NCBI GenBank assembly: GCA_008694505.1
Contig: VZDJ01000174.1
Location: 7,992,817-8,056,816 of the forward strand
Direction of reading: 5' to 3'
DNA from: Cyanoderma ruficeps
Taxonomy: Eukaryota > Chordata > Aves > Passeriformes > Timaliidae
DNA: 64,000 bases
The notes below the pieces were generated by a model. That model saw only the letters and a list, made by a program, of their open reading frames with translations, searched no databases and was not told the DNA's origin. Made by a program: the position numbers and the translations under genes. Below, in pieces: positions 37,205-50,025 of the stretch. The number at the start of each line of letters is the position of its first letter. Within the stretch, counting starts at the first letter, position 1.

Positions 37205-38060
37205 AGCGCTGAAGCCAGCACAGGGCACACGAACTGAATTGCCTGTCCCACCCTCAGCCGCAGGCGAGTCTGACCTCTGGAGCGGAGAGCGGCGCAGAAG
37301 CGGCGCGGCTCCCCGGGGCGGGCCGTACCGGGCCGGGGCCGTTCCTTGCGGCGCCGCGGGCCGCCGCCGCCAGGGGCCGCCCCGCTGCTCCCGCGCTCGG
37401 AGGCGCCGGCGCCGCGGCGGGGCCGCCCCGTGCTCGCCCGGCCGCGGGAGCGCCCGCCGGGGGCCGCTCGGAGCGCGGGCAGGGGGATGCGCGGCCGGGC
37501 GGCGCGGGCACAGCTCCGCCGCCGGGGACAGCGTCCCCCCCCGGGGCAGCGGCGGCCGCGGCCCCCACACCTGGCGGCGGCCCTGGGAGCCGGATCGGGC
37601 CGGAGCGAAGGTACGCACCGCCCCGGGCGCGGGAGGAGGGCTGGCGGACCCCTGCGCCCCCGCCGCAGCGGGAAGGCACGGCCGGGCCGCCGGAGGCCGC
37701 TCAGTCCCTGTTCTCCCCGGGGACACGGCCCGTACCCCATCTGGCCGCGCCCGATGGAGCCGGGGATCGGTGGCCGCGAAGACGTCACGGTGCGGGGTTG
37801 CCTCAGGTGATCCGCAGCCGTGCCATTTCACTGGGCACCGCGGGCGAGGGTGTGCCCGGGAATGGAATTTGACCCTCTGACGCACCCTCGATTGATTAAA
37901 TCATCCCACCAAGTCCCTGCACTTTCGCTCGCTCCTCATCGCCGGAGGTACAAAGTGCGCACAAGGGTTTTCCCCCGCAGGGGAGGGCACGGCTGCTGCT
38001 CTCAGGCAGGGATGGTGTGAGCCCGGCGGCCACACGCAAATCCGACCGCTGTGCGAGCTG
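37205..38060 (+). promoter_or_regulatory. YDJC: YDJC CpG-island promoter and probable first noncoding exon
   Basis: This very CpG-dense island ends about 170 bases before the YDJC start codon. ORFs of up to 281 codons run through it on both strands and are composition artefacts. The island faces the SDF2L1 island about 7.5 kb away, so the two genes are divergent but do not share a promoter. Confidence 0.65.
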
Positions 38061-38132
38061 CGAGACAGCGGCGGGCTGAGGTGGAGCAGGAGGAGTTTAG
38101 TCAGGGCTGAGTCACCATTGGGTTCGCCCCCG

Positions 38133-38213
38133 GTAAGCCTGTCTTTTCCTGTTTGCCTGTGATCTGCAGACTGCCGAGTGTTCCGATTTAACCTCCTTTT
38201 ACTTTTTTGTCAG
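38133..38213 (+). other. YDJC: Probable 81-bp intron in the YDJC 5' UTR
   Basis: A good donor (CCG followed by GTAAGC) at 38133 and a pyrimidine-rich acceptor (ACTTTTTTGTCAG) ending at 38213 bracket a short intron just upstream of the ATG. This is inferred from splice-site sequence only; a donor at 37612 (GTACGC) is an alternative. Confidence 0.4.
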
Positions 38214-38215
38214 GG

Positions 38216-38263
38216 ATGACATCTAAGGATGCTTCAGGTGAAGCTAATAGTAACCGGAGATGA
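38216..38263 (+). other. Upstream ORF overlapping the YDJC start
   Basis: ATG at 38216 opens a 15-codon reading frame ending in TGA at 38261-38263. It overlaps the YDJC ATG at 38229 in a different frame. It is present only if transcription or splicing includes 38214 onward. It could reduce YDJC translation. Confidence 0.4.
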
Positions 38264-38386
38264 CTTCGGCTATTGTCCTCGGAGAAACCAAGGCATTGTG
38301 GACTGTTTCCTGGCCGGTGCGATATCAAACGTGTCCCTTCTAGTCAACGGAAGTGCTGCAGCAGATGCAGCCAAGCTGGCAAGGAG
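38229..38386 (+). CDS. YDJC: YDJC coding exon 1
   Basis: This exon encodes residues 1-52 and two bases of Arg53. It opens [20 protein letters not shown]. The ATG has A at -3. The donor is GTAAGC. Confidence 0.93.
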
Positions 38387-41300
38387 GTAAGCTACTTTCT
38401 TTAGTCCATTTGTGGACAGCCTCCATGCAAAACCAAGCCTGGAAAATGTAGTATTTTGTAGCCCCAGAATAAACACTGTATCGTAGCTCAGGCTGGTATA
38501 AGAAAACTGTATTCAGACACATTTACTAAGAGTCTTCATAGTAAAACCAGTCATCTGCTAACTAATACCAGTAATGGTCTTTCTCTGTGCACTGATGGCA
38601 CTGCACCTTTCCTTCCCTCAGGACAAGAAGCCATTTCCACTATTTTACTAGTAGAACTCGGGTTTGTCAGACTTTCTCCTTCCACACTTCTCAAAGATGC
38701 ATCATCAGAAGGAAAGTGCACATTATATACTCAGACCAATCTGCTACCCCTAAAACTATAAGAGCATAAAAGCACAAGTCTTTAAATCTCATTTATTTGA
38801 TCCATCTCACCCAGGCTGAACACAAGGTCAGCCAGGCCCATTGCAGAATCAGGGAAACGTGTGATTCTGCAAAGGCTGATTTATAAACCTGGGCAGTGGA
38901 AAACTCGACTCTTTCCCCACCCCATAAACCTTTTTTAAAAAGCACATAATTATTTCTGTTAATTCTAGGCTTGATAAACACATCTGTAAAATGCATACAT
39001 AAAGAAAGGGACAGTACCTTGTAACTACCACCTTTACTTCGTCACCAACTTCAGAGGCTGTTGGCACACTTAGCTGTGCAGCAGATCAAATGCTATGTGG
39101 CAGTCTCATGGCCTAGTCCAGCAAATCCTTTAATAGGAAGCATTATTTGTATTGAGAAGGTAAAGCCCAGCTAATACTTCTTCAGCTCTGGTGTGGGCAG
39201 GCACTTAGGAGTAGGAGTATGTCCTGAAAGAGAGAGCATCAGGGTTGAGGAGCAATTTAGGAAAGCAGAAAAGGAAAGGAGCCATACTGCTACTAAATAA
39301 ACTGAGACCTTATGCTTCAAATGCAGCAGCAGCTTTGGGGGAGGGTTTCATGAGAGTCCTGCTGTCCTTGTTCTCATTGAGCATCTCTCCTCAATTTCCT
39401 GTTGTTTTAGGGGTACTTGGAAATTGCTTGTAGCTTCTTTGATGTAGCGTAGTGGAGGAAGGCCAGGGTGTGGTGTTAGCAGCCAACTGGTCTGTAAAAA
39501 GGCTGGAGATTCCCCACAAATATCGAGGGAGGAACTGCCTGGGAACGAGAAGGGGAGGGGCATGACACCAGTAAGATTCTTAAAATCCTATTAGTAAATG
39601 AAACATAAAACACAGAGATAAAGCCAGCACATCTCAGACACAGAGGCATTGTGAAACTCTTTAAGCCCAGTGTTCTGGTAATGTCAGCTATTTTAGCCAC
39701 GGTCTTTAGCAGGCTTTTAAAATAGAATCCACCTGGCCTCATTTCCATAGCCAGGAAGTAGGCCATGTAATCAGGGGTTTAAAAAGCATCTTTGAATCCA
39801 GGTCATGACACTTGTGCCAGCAGCTAATACGGGTGTGAAAAGCCAGGTTGGAGGGCAGGGGACAGCAGAGGCTGCAGCATGCTGCTACAATTTGATTTTT
39901 TGTGGGGGGGATGGGTGTGGGGGAATGTAATTTTGAATTGTCAATATGAATGAAATGGATTTTAATCTATTTCTGGGCATATAAGCAGGGTGACTGTGGG
40001 GACATCTGCCAGCTCTGAAGATCAACAGCCCAGGTTCTGCAGTTCCCCATTTGTGTAACTCTCTGCAGGTGTATTCAGCCCTCCCCAGGCATGGTAGGTG
40101 TGGAGAGGAGAGGAGAGGAGAGCATTAATGGAGCATTAGCATTAGCAGGTGTGGAGAAGAGGTTTCCTCATGTTGTAATGCAAGCCCAGCTTCAGCTGCT
40201 GCTAATTGGCACCTGTGTGTGTAAACAAACCCCTGTGTCACCCCTGAGGTGTTTGTTCGTGTTGCAAAGGCTGACGCAAACTTTCTACACAGATAACAAA
40301 TAGGTCAGACTTGCTAGAAATTCATTGAGTCCTCCTCATCTTCTGGTGCAGAAATGGGAAAGTATCACTTGCTTGACTGCCTTGCCAATATTATTCTCTC
40401 TTTCCCCTGCTTGGTGTTGTCTCCCATCTCACCATAAATATTGAAGCTTTTTATTTTGTGGGATGAAAGTCTGCCTGGCTTGGTTTTGTTTTTTTTCCCC
40501 ATGTTTGTCTTCCCCTATTCAGCCTTGACCAGTGGTGTAAGCAGGGAGAGTGGATCTATCCCCAGCTGAGAGGAGAGGCTTGAAGAAAGTAGCTTGTCCT
40601 TTCCTGGGGCACATTCCAGTGCTGTGGAATTTGGTCTTTCACACACAGGGTGCCAGGATTGTCAGAGTGATGGACTGCTTTTATGGCTTCCTGATAAACT
40701 GTCTATGACATGATTGCTTGTCACTGCAAGCCTTAAGCTCTCACTCCTCACCTGGTTTTCAGTTAATTGGACACAGGCAGAGCTAATTAATAAGTAGACG
40801 ACTTTTCCTTCCTAAGCACCTCATGCTGCTCTACAGTGTTAGGACTCAGCATCCTTCAGAAATGAACACAGTTCCTCTGAAATTTCTTTCTTCCTTTCAT
40901 TTTCACAATCATTCTGTGGTTTCTGGGTGTACCATCTGTTGCCCCGAGTCTTGATTAAAAGCCTTGGCAGACATGTGATGATAGTCAGCAGATCTTTCTG
41001 TCAGCTCTAACACAAGCCAACAGCAGAACCAAGCAGTAAAAAATCACCTTCCCTAACATTCAGGCTCAGCACCTTGGGCTTTCCTCATCCACTGTCACAG
41101 CTGGGCTGAAAGAAGGGGCACACTCATTTCTGGCAGCAGAGAAGTTTCAGCAGAGGCCTGATCCATCACCAAATGTCAAACCTATTGACAGCATCTGCCA
41201 GAGCAGAACATAACCAGAGCAGCAGGTGGGAGAACAGACTGCCATTGTGGGTTGAGGGTTTTTTTCAGTAACTCAAAGCTTTTCTCTTTATGGGGCCTCA

Positions 41301-44300
41301 ACTGACTGTGATTTCCTGCTTATCCATATAATATAATCTCAATTTTCTACTTAACAGGCCCTGCCTTGAAGTCAGCCAGACTTCCTGGTGATTATTCCTG
41401 AGCCTTTCCCCGAAACTGGAAGGGTAATTTTGTAACTTGAAATGAAGAGATGCCTTGTTTTTTCCTTAGAAATACGGAGATAGAAGTACCTAAGACAATT
41501 TACTGGCATATCCCTCACTCCTCCCCTTTACATCAAACAGCTCAGGTGTCACTGAGCCTTAGGACCTTTTTCCATTTGATTGTGTCCAAACAGTTTATGA
41601 AGAGTGACATATTTTAGAACACAATCTAAGTCTTCCTGGGTGTTTTTTTTTTTTTTGCAGTCTAAATACTGAACATCAGCTGAAGCCCCCACAACATCTG
41701 GGTACATTTAACAGAAGAATCTAACAAAGCCACATTTAATTGCTCTCTATGTTTTCACTTCCTTTGCCATCAACACTAATTGCAAAATGTGTGTGTAAAT
41801 TGTGACTTAATTCTGACCCTCCCAGTGAACATCAGACTAATTTAGAAACCTCTCATGCTTTCTCATCACCCTTTTATGTGACTGTTAATCACACAGCAGA
41901 CAGTTCCTCTGCTGAACTGTTTGGATAGGGGTGGGACCCAATCTGAAGCCTTTCACTAGAATCCCAGATCATATTGACTTTACTGGCAACAGCCCATTTT
42001 ACTGACGTAGGGCTACAGACACGAGCTGCCCTTGATACAAAGATGTCATTACAACAGAAACTCAGGTCCCTAAGCTGTGTTACAGCACCAGCTCTTAACA
42101 CTGCAGAGAGTTTAGAGCATTTCTGGCAGAAGAAATAGGTTTTTAGCAGTAACAGAGCAAGAAAACATGCTGTTTGATGAAAGACAGATATTACTGAATG
42201 GTGAAAGTGTGTGAAGTGAGGAAGTATGCAAAGGCCAACATGAGGAAACTAAGAAGTGCACGTTTTTGCTCAAAGCCTTGCTTTGTCTGGCTTCAGACAC
42301 TTGGATGTTCACTGAAGTGAGATGTTTAGATACAGATGTTTACATGAGGCTCTGACTTGGGTCACACTTGGGCTGAAACCTGATGATCACCAGTTTCCTG
42401 GATGATACAAATAGGATGTTGAAGGTGGGATCTGTTTACTCAACAAGGGAAAGGGTAAAGTGCCATGCTTGTGCCAGAGCATGCAGCCTTCAGCAAGGCA
42501 CTTGGAACAGTGCTTGGCAAATCTCATAATCCCCACAGCCACTGCAACTGCTCCCAGGAATACACAGAGTCCCATGGCATGGTCAGGCAGGACCCAGAAC
42601 ACTCATCCACCAGCCCCAGAGTGACTCAGTGCAGTGCCCATCTCCATTTTGCTGCCAAGGATGTCAATGAACAGGGATTGCAGCTGCACATTGCCTCAGC
42701 AGAGACATTTGTTCAGAGCACTTGTGTGGCAAAACAAGCAACTACTTGAAAAGGAAGCAGTTTAAGCAGTTTAACTGATTGTATTTCCTCTCTCTTTGAT
42801 AACTGGACTGAGCCTGCTGACTCAGAAATCTTTCCACAGTGAATTCCTTCTTGCTCCTTCTAGCACTTGCTGTAAGGATATTAACTCCTGCACCAGCCTC
42901 TCCTTTCTTCCCCCACCTGTACAGGGAATGCTGAGAAGAGAACCACAGAGATAACACCCTACTTTCAGTTCAAACAGCTCACTAGTGCATTAACCTCTGT
43001 GGCCTGAACCTTTTCTCTCCAAGTTCCCAGGCAGCTCAGTGTAATGCTGCTCCTTCTGTAGGAGCACACACCTGTAGCCAATGTCCTGTGGCTTTATCAG
43101 GAGTGACCCCCTGTGCTAAATCCTGCTTCACATCCCTGTGTTCCCCAGGGCACTGGGACAGGCTTGCAAAAACAGGGAGGCCTCAACAAACAGACTGGAA
43201 GGGTCATTGCAGCTTAAAAGAGTCACCAAAAAGGATTTAGAGACACCAAGTAGATTCTTCACATCATTTTCTTTTGGCAATGGTAGCTGTATGCAGAAAC
43301 TAAACTGTTGCCTGAAGCCCAATGCCAATCCCTTTATTTTGCATCTCGTGTGAGCAATTAGCAGTTAATGCCCAGCAGTGACCAGCAGGGCTCACCCTGT
43401 CCCGTCTGGAAAGGGCTGGGGCAGAGGAGTGGCTATGAGGCCAAGCCCACAACAGCTGAGCTCTGGTCCCAGGGCAGCATCAAATGCTGTGTAAGCTGCT
43501 TGAGCTGCTGGTCTCTGCTTCAGTATTTCAGCCAACAAATTAGCAGATTTTTACAGTCTTTTGAAAGATGTGGGCAACTACAAAGTATTCTTCTGCAGCA
43601 GAAACAATCGTATGTGCTCTGTGTGCCCTTTCAGGATATTCCTGCACCTTGACTTTTCTCCCTGCAAGGCTGCAGTAGAACTCTGCTGTACCCACTGAAC
43701 CATCCTCCTCCCCATATCCTTACAACCCTCCCACCATGTCTTCTCCCGTGCACCTCCCACAGATGAATATTTCTGAACAAGTTTCTCATGTGCAGCATTT
43801 TGAGTTTTGCTTTCAGTGCCTGTATCCCAGAGCCATTAAACACCAGCAATTCCCCTCCAGACACCTCAGCATGCACAGTCTGTCAAACCAGGACTGACTC
43901 CACGAGAAAACTATTAAGATATTCAGCTGGTGTTAGGCAAAGCTCTGAAACTCACTCTAATGTTACAGTCAGGGTCTCCTCTTACCCCAGGACAAGGCCA
44001 GCTCTCTCTGCACTTCCACATTCTGTGCATTCCCCAGCTCCAGGGCTGGGTTCTGCCCTGGCCAGGAGCTGCTCTCATGTTCCCCAGTGCAGCCCTTGGC
44101 TCCTTGGTGTCCCACACCTGTCAGAGGGACTTGCCTTCTCCTGGAAATAGCCTCCCTCACAGCATTTGAGGCATTGCACAATTGGAGGCAGTTCATTTGA
44201 TGCTCCTGGGAGACAACACTGAGAGGCTCAGCTGTTCATTTCTTGCCCTCCCACAACACATGAGAAAGAGAGTGCTCAACAGAAAAAATCCATCTGCTGA

Positions 44301-47300
44301 TTCATGGTGACACAGGAATCCTTTTTTTTCTTGCAAACAGCACTGGCAGTGGTACAAATAATACTCCAGCTGATGCAGTCAAGAGCTTCTCTTGATTGAG
44401 AGACACAATAAAGAATCTGGGGTGGACTTCTAAAGAAAACCAGAACAAACCTGCAGGCTCCCCCTCTGCCTTTGGGCTCTGCAGGGTGCCCAGCAGGATG
44501 GAGGGGAAGCTCTCCTGCCAAGCACCCCTTCTGCACTGTAGCTGCCCCTGTGCTGCCCTGCAGCCTGTCACCCCCAGTGACACACCTTCCACTGCTTGTG
44601 TTAGCCAGGAGTTGGTGTGCACACGTGCTCAGGCCCCTGCTATAATGAACATTTACCATCAGTGAAACTGTCAGGCCCTGCTGCACGGAAATCACCGGAT
44701 CAGAAAAGCCAGCAAGGACCTTTTTCTCCACAAGCTGTTTTGCTCCTTTAAACAAACATTCAGGCTCCTTAGTCACGCAGTGGAGTAATTTTGTTCCACA
44801 GAACTGCCTGCAACTTGACTCCTAGCATTTATGTCTTTGAGAAGTGTATCTGGTAACTGACTGCACCATCTACCTGGATCACAAGACCTGGAAGAGCCAG
44901 GAAAAAAAGACTTTCAGTCCTGCAAGGGCCAAAGCCTTAGGATCTGAATGAGCTGAACGACTCTGACTTGGTCCAATCCATCCACAGTCCTGTCTCCACT
45001 GAGCTGCTGTTTCACCACTCAGCTTCAGATGTCAGTCAGAAGGGCAAGATCTCGGTTTTGCATCCTTTGCCTAAATGGAGATTGTTTTTGTTTTCTCCTT
45101 GTGGTACAAGGGCGGTACCAGGGACAGACCACACCCACTTTTAACAGCTCCGTGCAGAAGTTCCAAGAAGGTTTTAAAGCATCACAGACTTGTTGCCTTG
45201 AAATTCACTCTGCAGCATGACTCAGACTGGGCAGCACAGACGGAACATTGCAGTCCTGTCATCCACTCTCTGGGTCAGCCAGAGGCCACGGGGTGTCTTG
45301 GAAAAAGTTTCAAAGCATCCTTTTGGCTACTGATTCTGAGGATTTCCAGAAATGCTAATGAGACCCAGCACAAATCCAGACATGCTCGAGTCCTGTTCTC
45401 ATTGCAGGGGAATCCACAGCACAGACCAAGAAGGAAACACCAGCACTCTGCCCAGCCCCGTGCCTGAGGGGAGCTCTGCACCCACACCAGCTCCATAGTT
45501 CCTTTTTTTTTTAGGATGTTACAGAGTGCAGCTGGGTAATCAGTCATACCCCTGTGACTCCTTAGCAAGGCTCTGCACTTCACTGTGGGCCTCCTTGTGC
45601 TAATCCTTTGGTTGTGCCAGGGAGAGGCTCTGTACACCTCAGCCTTGTCACTCACTGAGTGGTTGCTCCAGTAGACAGCAGCCTGGCCACTGCAGGCAAA
45701 TTCCAGCTGCAGCCCCTTATATTGACACCTGAAGCCTGTGCTGTTGCCATAACAGCTTCCTTGGGCACGGTTTGTAGATAAATGACTGGATTCTACTGAA
45801 GGGCAGCTTTAGGAGTTGTCAAGTAAAACTAAAGTTTCTCATCAATGTACCATCTGTAGCAGGGTGAGCAACTCAAGGGGACACCTAGCAAAGGCTAATG
45901 AAGCACTTTAGAACAAGCTGCAAGATCTGGGTTTTTCAGCTGGTTACCAGTGAGTGCAGTTACTGGAGTGCAGTTACAGCATTTAGCCCAAGATACCTCG
46001 TGCTGTGAGCCAGGGTCGGGGCAGGGTTTGGGGGCACTCACAGGCTGGCCTTGGGCAGAGTGCTCAGGGTGGTTACCTGGAGATGTCCTGCCCTGGCTGG
46101 GGTCACTGCCATCCTTTCTGGCAGAGCAGAGGTACAAAGATGTACTCCAGTGAGTGCTACAACACCTCTGAGATCAGTCTGGTTCTTACACTTAAATCTC
46201 TCCCTCTTTGACCACAGTGAGGGAGGTGCAAAGCTTAGCAGATATTTCACTCTCTTACAGATACAACATCCCAATAGGCCTGCATGCCAACCTCTCCGAG
46301 GGCTCCCCTGTGTGTGAGGGGCTCAAGACAAACTCTTCTCTGCTCAACCAAGATGGATTCTTCCATGGAAAAATGGGATTCAGAACAGCTCTATCAAAAG
46401 GTCTCCTGAATATGTCAGAGGTAGGAGAAAGCCACATACAGCTGTACAACTTGCCTTCCTGATACAAATCAGCCTGCATTTATCCCAGCACATAACAGCT
46501 GAGGACCTTTCCCAGATCCCAGCTGTGAGTAGGCTTAGACATGAATCCTGCCTGTGCAGCTTGAGCTGGCTTTCAGGTCCTGGGCCTCATCCTGCCAAAG
46601 GCTCTGCAGCCTTTAAGAATCCATTCCTCCCTGACTCAGTGCCTGTACACACTGTTAACTATTTATCTGGGGGGGGGGTAGGAGGGGCATCAGAACATAT
46701 ATTTACAAACAACCTCGAGATCAGTAAAGAGCAAATGACAGAAAAGTCCTACGTAGGCACCAGGCTTTTCATCAGCTTGTGAGGGGTTTTGGTTCTCTAG
46801 GGAGATTGCTGGTTTTGCCCCATGAGCAAGGATGAACAGGTTCAGGTGATCAAAACTACATCCATTTTAAACAGAAATGGGTGTTTAGATATCCTGTGTA
46901 TTTAGAACATCCCCATAAGCAGTACCACAAAGAGGCCCATGCCCAGGGGAACTCTGGGCAGCCCAGCAGTGCTGCAAATCCCTGTACAACCACAGCACCT
47001 GCTGCTTCCCAGAGCCAGCTCCTGCCCAGTGAGGTCCCCTCACTCCCCTGCTCTCAGCCTCTGCCAGGTTGTGCTGTGACCCTTTTGTGCTGCACAGGTG
47101 AAGCAGGAGCTAAAGGCCCAGGTGGAGCTGTTCCATGAGCTGACAGGTCACCTACCTCCTCACATGGATGGGCACCAGCACGTCCATGTTCTCCCAGGTA
47201 AGAAGGAAATCCTCCCAGCATGAAGCAGGTGAGAAAGGCAGCTCAGAGGGGACTCCCCCTACCACAGCTCCCTGTGTGAGCAGTAACCGCCCCCAGACAC

Positions 47301-50016
47301 CTGCAGGCAGTTGCAGTTTGAGTGTTCCCACCTGACCCCACAGTCCTGCCCACACCCAAACTCTGCTTGGAGCCCCATGTCTCCCCATAGCAGCACCAGG
47401 GCATTAATGGCACAAATGGCCCAGGTTACACCTCTTCCTCCAAGGAGCAGTAATTCTCCTCAGCATCCTAATTCCATGTTCTCACCCACATTGAAGGAGG
47501 CAGACCAAAGGCAGCAGCAGACTGGCCAGTTTAAACTAGAATGTTGGAGCTTGCAATAGCTGGTGGCTCTTTCAGATGCAACAACAACTCCATCCTGCCT
47601 GTTGTGTTCCCACCCCAGTCCCTGCCTGCAGGTCTCAGCTTTAGAGATAAGCAAGGATCTTTGGTCCTTGTTTTGCAAATAAAGTCATTGTGGTGCACAG
47701 ATGGAACATGGAGTGAGAAGAGAATCCAGGTTTCCCCAGTCCGTTACTAACTGCCTCTGGATAACCTTGCTCTGGCTGTACAAGGCCTTGATGAAGAATT
47801 TGTCCCTGACAGTGCAGTCACCTCTGGTGCACTCTAAGGCCAGAGTCACTGACAAGAGGGGCTGGACTAAAGGCTCAGTGCTGAAAGGAAGAAGGACAAG
47901 GCACCTACAGCAGAAGTTCAGGGAGAAATGTTTCTAGTATAGAAGGTGATTCCCATACAGATGGATTTCAGCAGGAGATAAACCAAATGGAATTTTATTT
48001 TCTTAAACAGAGAAAGGAAAGAAGCCTCTGTGCTAACAGCTTGCAGGGGACACGAGAAGCTGTTTACCCAACTGCTGACTGCAGTCTCTGGTTTTACTTA
48101 CAGAGATCAGACACGTGTTTGCAGAGGTGTTAGAGGAATATGGGATTAAATACACACGTGTCCCAATAGAGCCAGGCCTTCATGACTGTGACTGGATTCC
48201 ACCGTCCCTGATGGACTTTTACCTGGGAGTAGAAGAAGATTCTTTTAACACAGTGGATGTGTTTACAAAGCATGGAATAAGGTAAGACAGGTATTACTCA
48301 TCCTTTTTTTGTAGCAAAACATCAAGATTTTATCAGTTCCTGATAGTATCTTTCAAAAATGGAACACCACCTTTCTCTTTCCTCCTAGGACTTAGAGAGA
48401 GGTTCAGGAGGAGCACAGATAGGAAGTTTTGTTTGAACAGAGATGAGTCACTTTCCACTTGAAAAGAAATGTTCTTTTCAGGGTCTGCTCCTCAGCCTTT
48501 CTAGTGGAGCTGCATCAGCCTGGCATCTGGAATGTCAGGAGAAATGCTGCAACAATGCTGGAATTTTAGAAGTATTATCTAAAGAAAGTTTTCAAGAACT
48601 AAATTTTCATCTTGCTGTTGTAGTAAAGAAAGTGTTTTAAGTAGCAGAAAAGAGACCAGTTAGAAGCAGGTATTTGTTAAGTAGTAGGTATTTGTTAAGG
48701 GGAAGCAAGGAGCTCTGAGACCTGCCAGTACCACAGCCAGTGATCACTGCTGTAAGCAAACAGCCTGGTCAGTGTCCTGCATCTCAGGGCCAAACCTGGA
48801 AAGCTCAGCCCTTCCCCCAATGAAATCCTCCTCTTAAAATTTTAGACAGTGTTTTATGTATTAAAGGCCTTTCACTAGAGACCCTTGCAGTCTTCTGTCC
48901 TTTGGAGCAGATGTCATTACTTCCTCAGTCCACTGGAAACAGTATTTTCTGGGATTTATATATGTGTATATATATTGTATCAGTTGTTCTGAGCACCAGC
49001 AGCAGGCTGGCATTTCTCCCTTCTCAACAAGAGCTGAGCTGGGCTCCTCTGTGATCATTCAGGTAAAGAAAGACTCCAGCCACGATTTCTTCCAAAAACG
49101 TTTTCATTCTGCCCTCACACGCAGTGACTCTGGACTCAGCTCTGCTGGACTCGTCCAGGCCACACTTAGAACTGACACTTGCAGCCAGACTTGGACAAAG
49201 AATTGTGTGAAGCTAAGAAACAGCTTGTAGGTGGGGTCCCCTAGGAGTAACAGTTTGTCCAGTTATTATGGCTCTGATACATTCTGGCAGAAGGCTTCTT
49301 TAGCTGGGTGGTTGCTATTTTATTTCAGTCACTTCTCTTTCTACTTAGCTGAAGGTTATTATTCAGGCTTAAGTTATTTTAATAGTGTGGCATTTCTCAG
49401 TTTAGCGCTGCTCTTGCCTTTTGGGACAATAAAATGCACCTGTGAGCTCACAGATGCCACACACCCCATGTGCTGTCACACTGTGTTTGGGCTGTGCTGG
49501 GCCTTGCTGTCCCTGCAGAACTGCTGCCTGAAATAGGATCCTGCTTTCAATCACAAAATTTATTGTTTATAGTGAAAAGTTTTAAAAAAACTCCTTCCCC
49601 TTTTCTATCTTAAAATTTAGATAAATTTTGATTTCTAATCCACTGGACGTCACACAGTTCTCTACCTACCTGTGTGGCATTAACAGGCGTGTTCCCCCTC
49701 CGGCTGCAGGTGGGCAGACATTTACATCGGCCTGAGCACCATGGGCAGGAACATGTCTGTGAGCAGCGTCCGCAGCGCCATCGACAGCGCCGTGCTGCAG
49801 CCCCGGGCCGCGGCCGCGCCGGGCAGCGTCAGCATCGAGCTGATGGTGCACCCGGGCTACCCCAGCGTCCCTCCTACCGGCGGCTGTGGGGAGGGACCAG
49901 ATGATTTCTCACAGTCCTGGGAACGCCTCCATGAACTCCAGACGTTAATTAAGCCGGAGCTGCAGAGCTATTACAAAAGCAGGAACATTCAGCTGTGTTC
50001 TTTCAAAGATCTTTAA
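38229..50016 (+). CDS. YDJC: YDJC, YdjC chitooligosaccharide deacetylase homologue (five coding exons)
   Basis: Joining 38229-38386, 46261-46420, 47098-47197, 48104-48281 and 49710-50016 gives 903 bases, or 300 residues plus stop; human YDJC is 323. All introns are GT-AG with consistent phases. The product is a YdjC-family TIM-barrel carbohydrate deacetylase-like protein. It has the N-terminal acidic metal motif [11 protein letters not shown] (Asp11/Asp12), GLHANLSEG with His61, the [10 protein letters not shown] motif (His132, His134), and near the C-terminus [20 protein letters not shown]. These are the conserved family positions for metal binding and catalysis. The vertebrate substrate is not established. 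It starts in a CpG island and converges on UBE2L3. N- and C-termini are shorter than in human. Confidence 0.95.
38387..46260 (+). other. YDJC: YDJC intron 1 (7.9 kb)
   Basis: This is the largest YDJC intron, ending in CTCTCTTACAG. Around 40105-40150 it holds a short run of GGAGA repeats followed by repeated GAGCATTA-type units. No RNA gene or nested exon is recognised. Confidence 0.8.
46261..46420 (+). CDS. YDJC: YDJC coding exon 2
   Basis: This exon completes Arg53 and encodes residues 54-106, including [15 protein letters not shown] and [10 protein letters not shown]. The acceptor is TTACAG, the donor is GTAGGA, and the exon ends in phase 0. Confidence 0.94.
47098..47197 (+). CDS. YDJC: YDJC coding exon 3
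   Basis: This exon encodes Val107 to Pro139 and one base of Glu140. It carries the histidine-rich motif [11 protein letters not shown]. The acceptor is TGCACAG and the donor is GTAAGA. Confidence 0.94.
48104..48281 (+). CDS. YDJC: YDJC coding exon 4
   Basis: This exon encodes Glu140 to Ile198 and two bases of Arg199, including [18 protein letters not shown]. The acceptor is TTACTTACAG and the donor is GTAAGA. It is less similar to human than the other exons. Confidence 0.9.
48282..49709 (+). other. YDJC: YDJC intron 4
   Basis: This 1.4-kb intron ends in CTCCGGCTGCAG. Nothing coding is recognised inside; a plus-strand ORF of 101 codons at 49231-49536 resembles no known protein. Confidence 0.75.
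49710..50016 (+). CDS. YDJC: YDJC coding exon 5
   Basis: This exon encodes the rest of Arg199 to Leu300, including [20 protein letters not shown] and the conserved [18 protein letters not shown]. Its first 180 bases are much more GC-rich than its neighbours and include an alanine-rich PRAAAAPG stretch. The stop is TAA at 50014. Confidence 0.94.
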
Positions 50017-50021
50017 ATAAA
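50016..50021 (+). terminator. YDJC: AATAAA overlapping the YDJC stop codon
   Basis: The last A of the TAA stop is the first base of an AATAAA hexamer. Use of this signal would give a 3' UTR of only a few tens of bases, lying within the adjacent microsatellite. Confidence 0.4.
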
Positions 50022-50025
50022 TGAG

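Noticed and set aside
37040..37885. 281-codon minus-strand and 213-codon plus-strand ORFs upstream of YDJC
   Set aside because: They are composition artefacts of the CpG island; no domain is visible and the frames overlap on both strands.
38229..50016. YDJC as bacterial contamination, since YdjC is a bacterial family
   Set aside because: The gene is split into five exons with consensus splice sites and sits in conserved vertebrate synteny.
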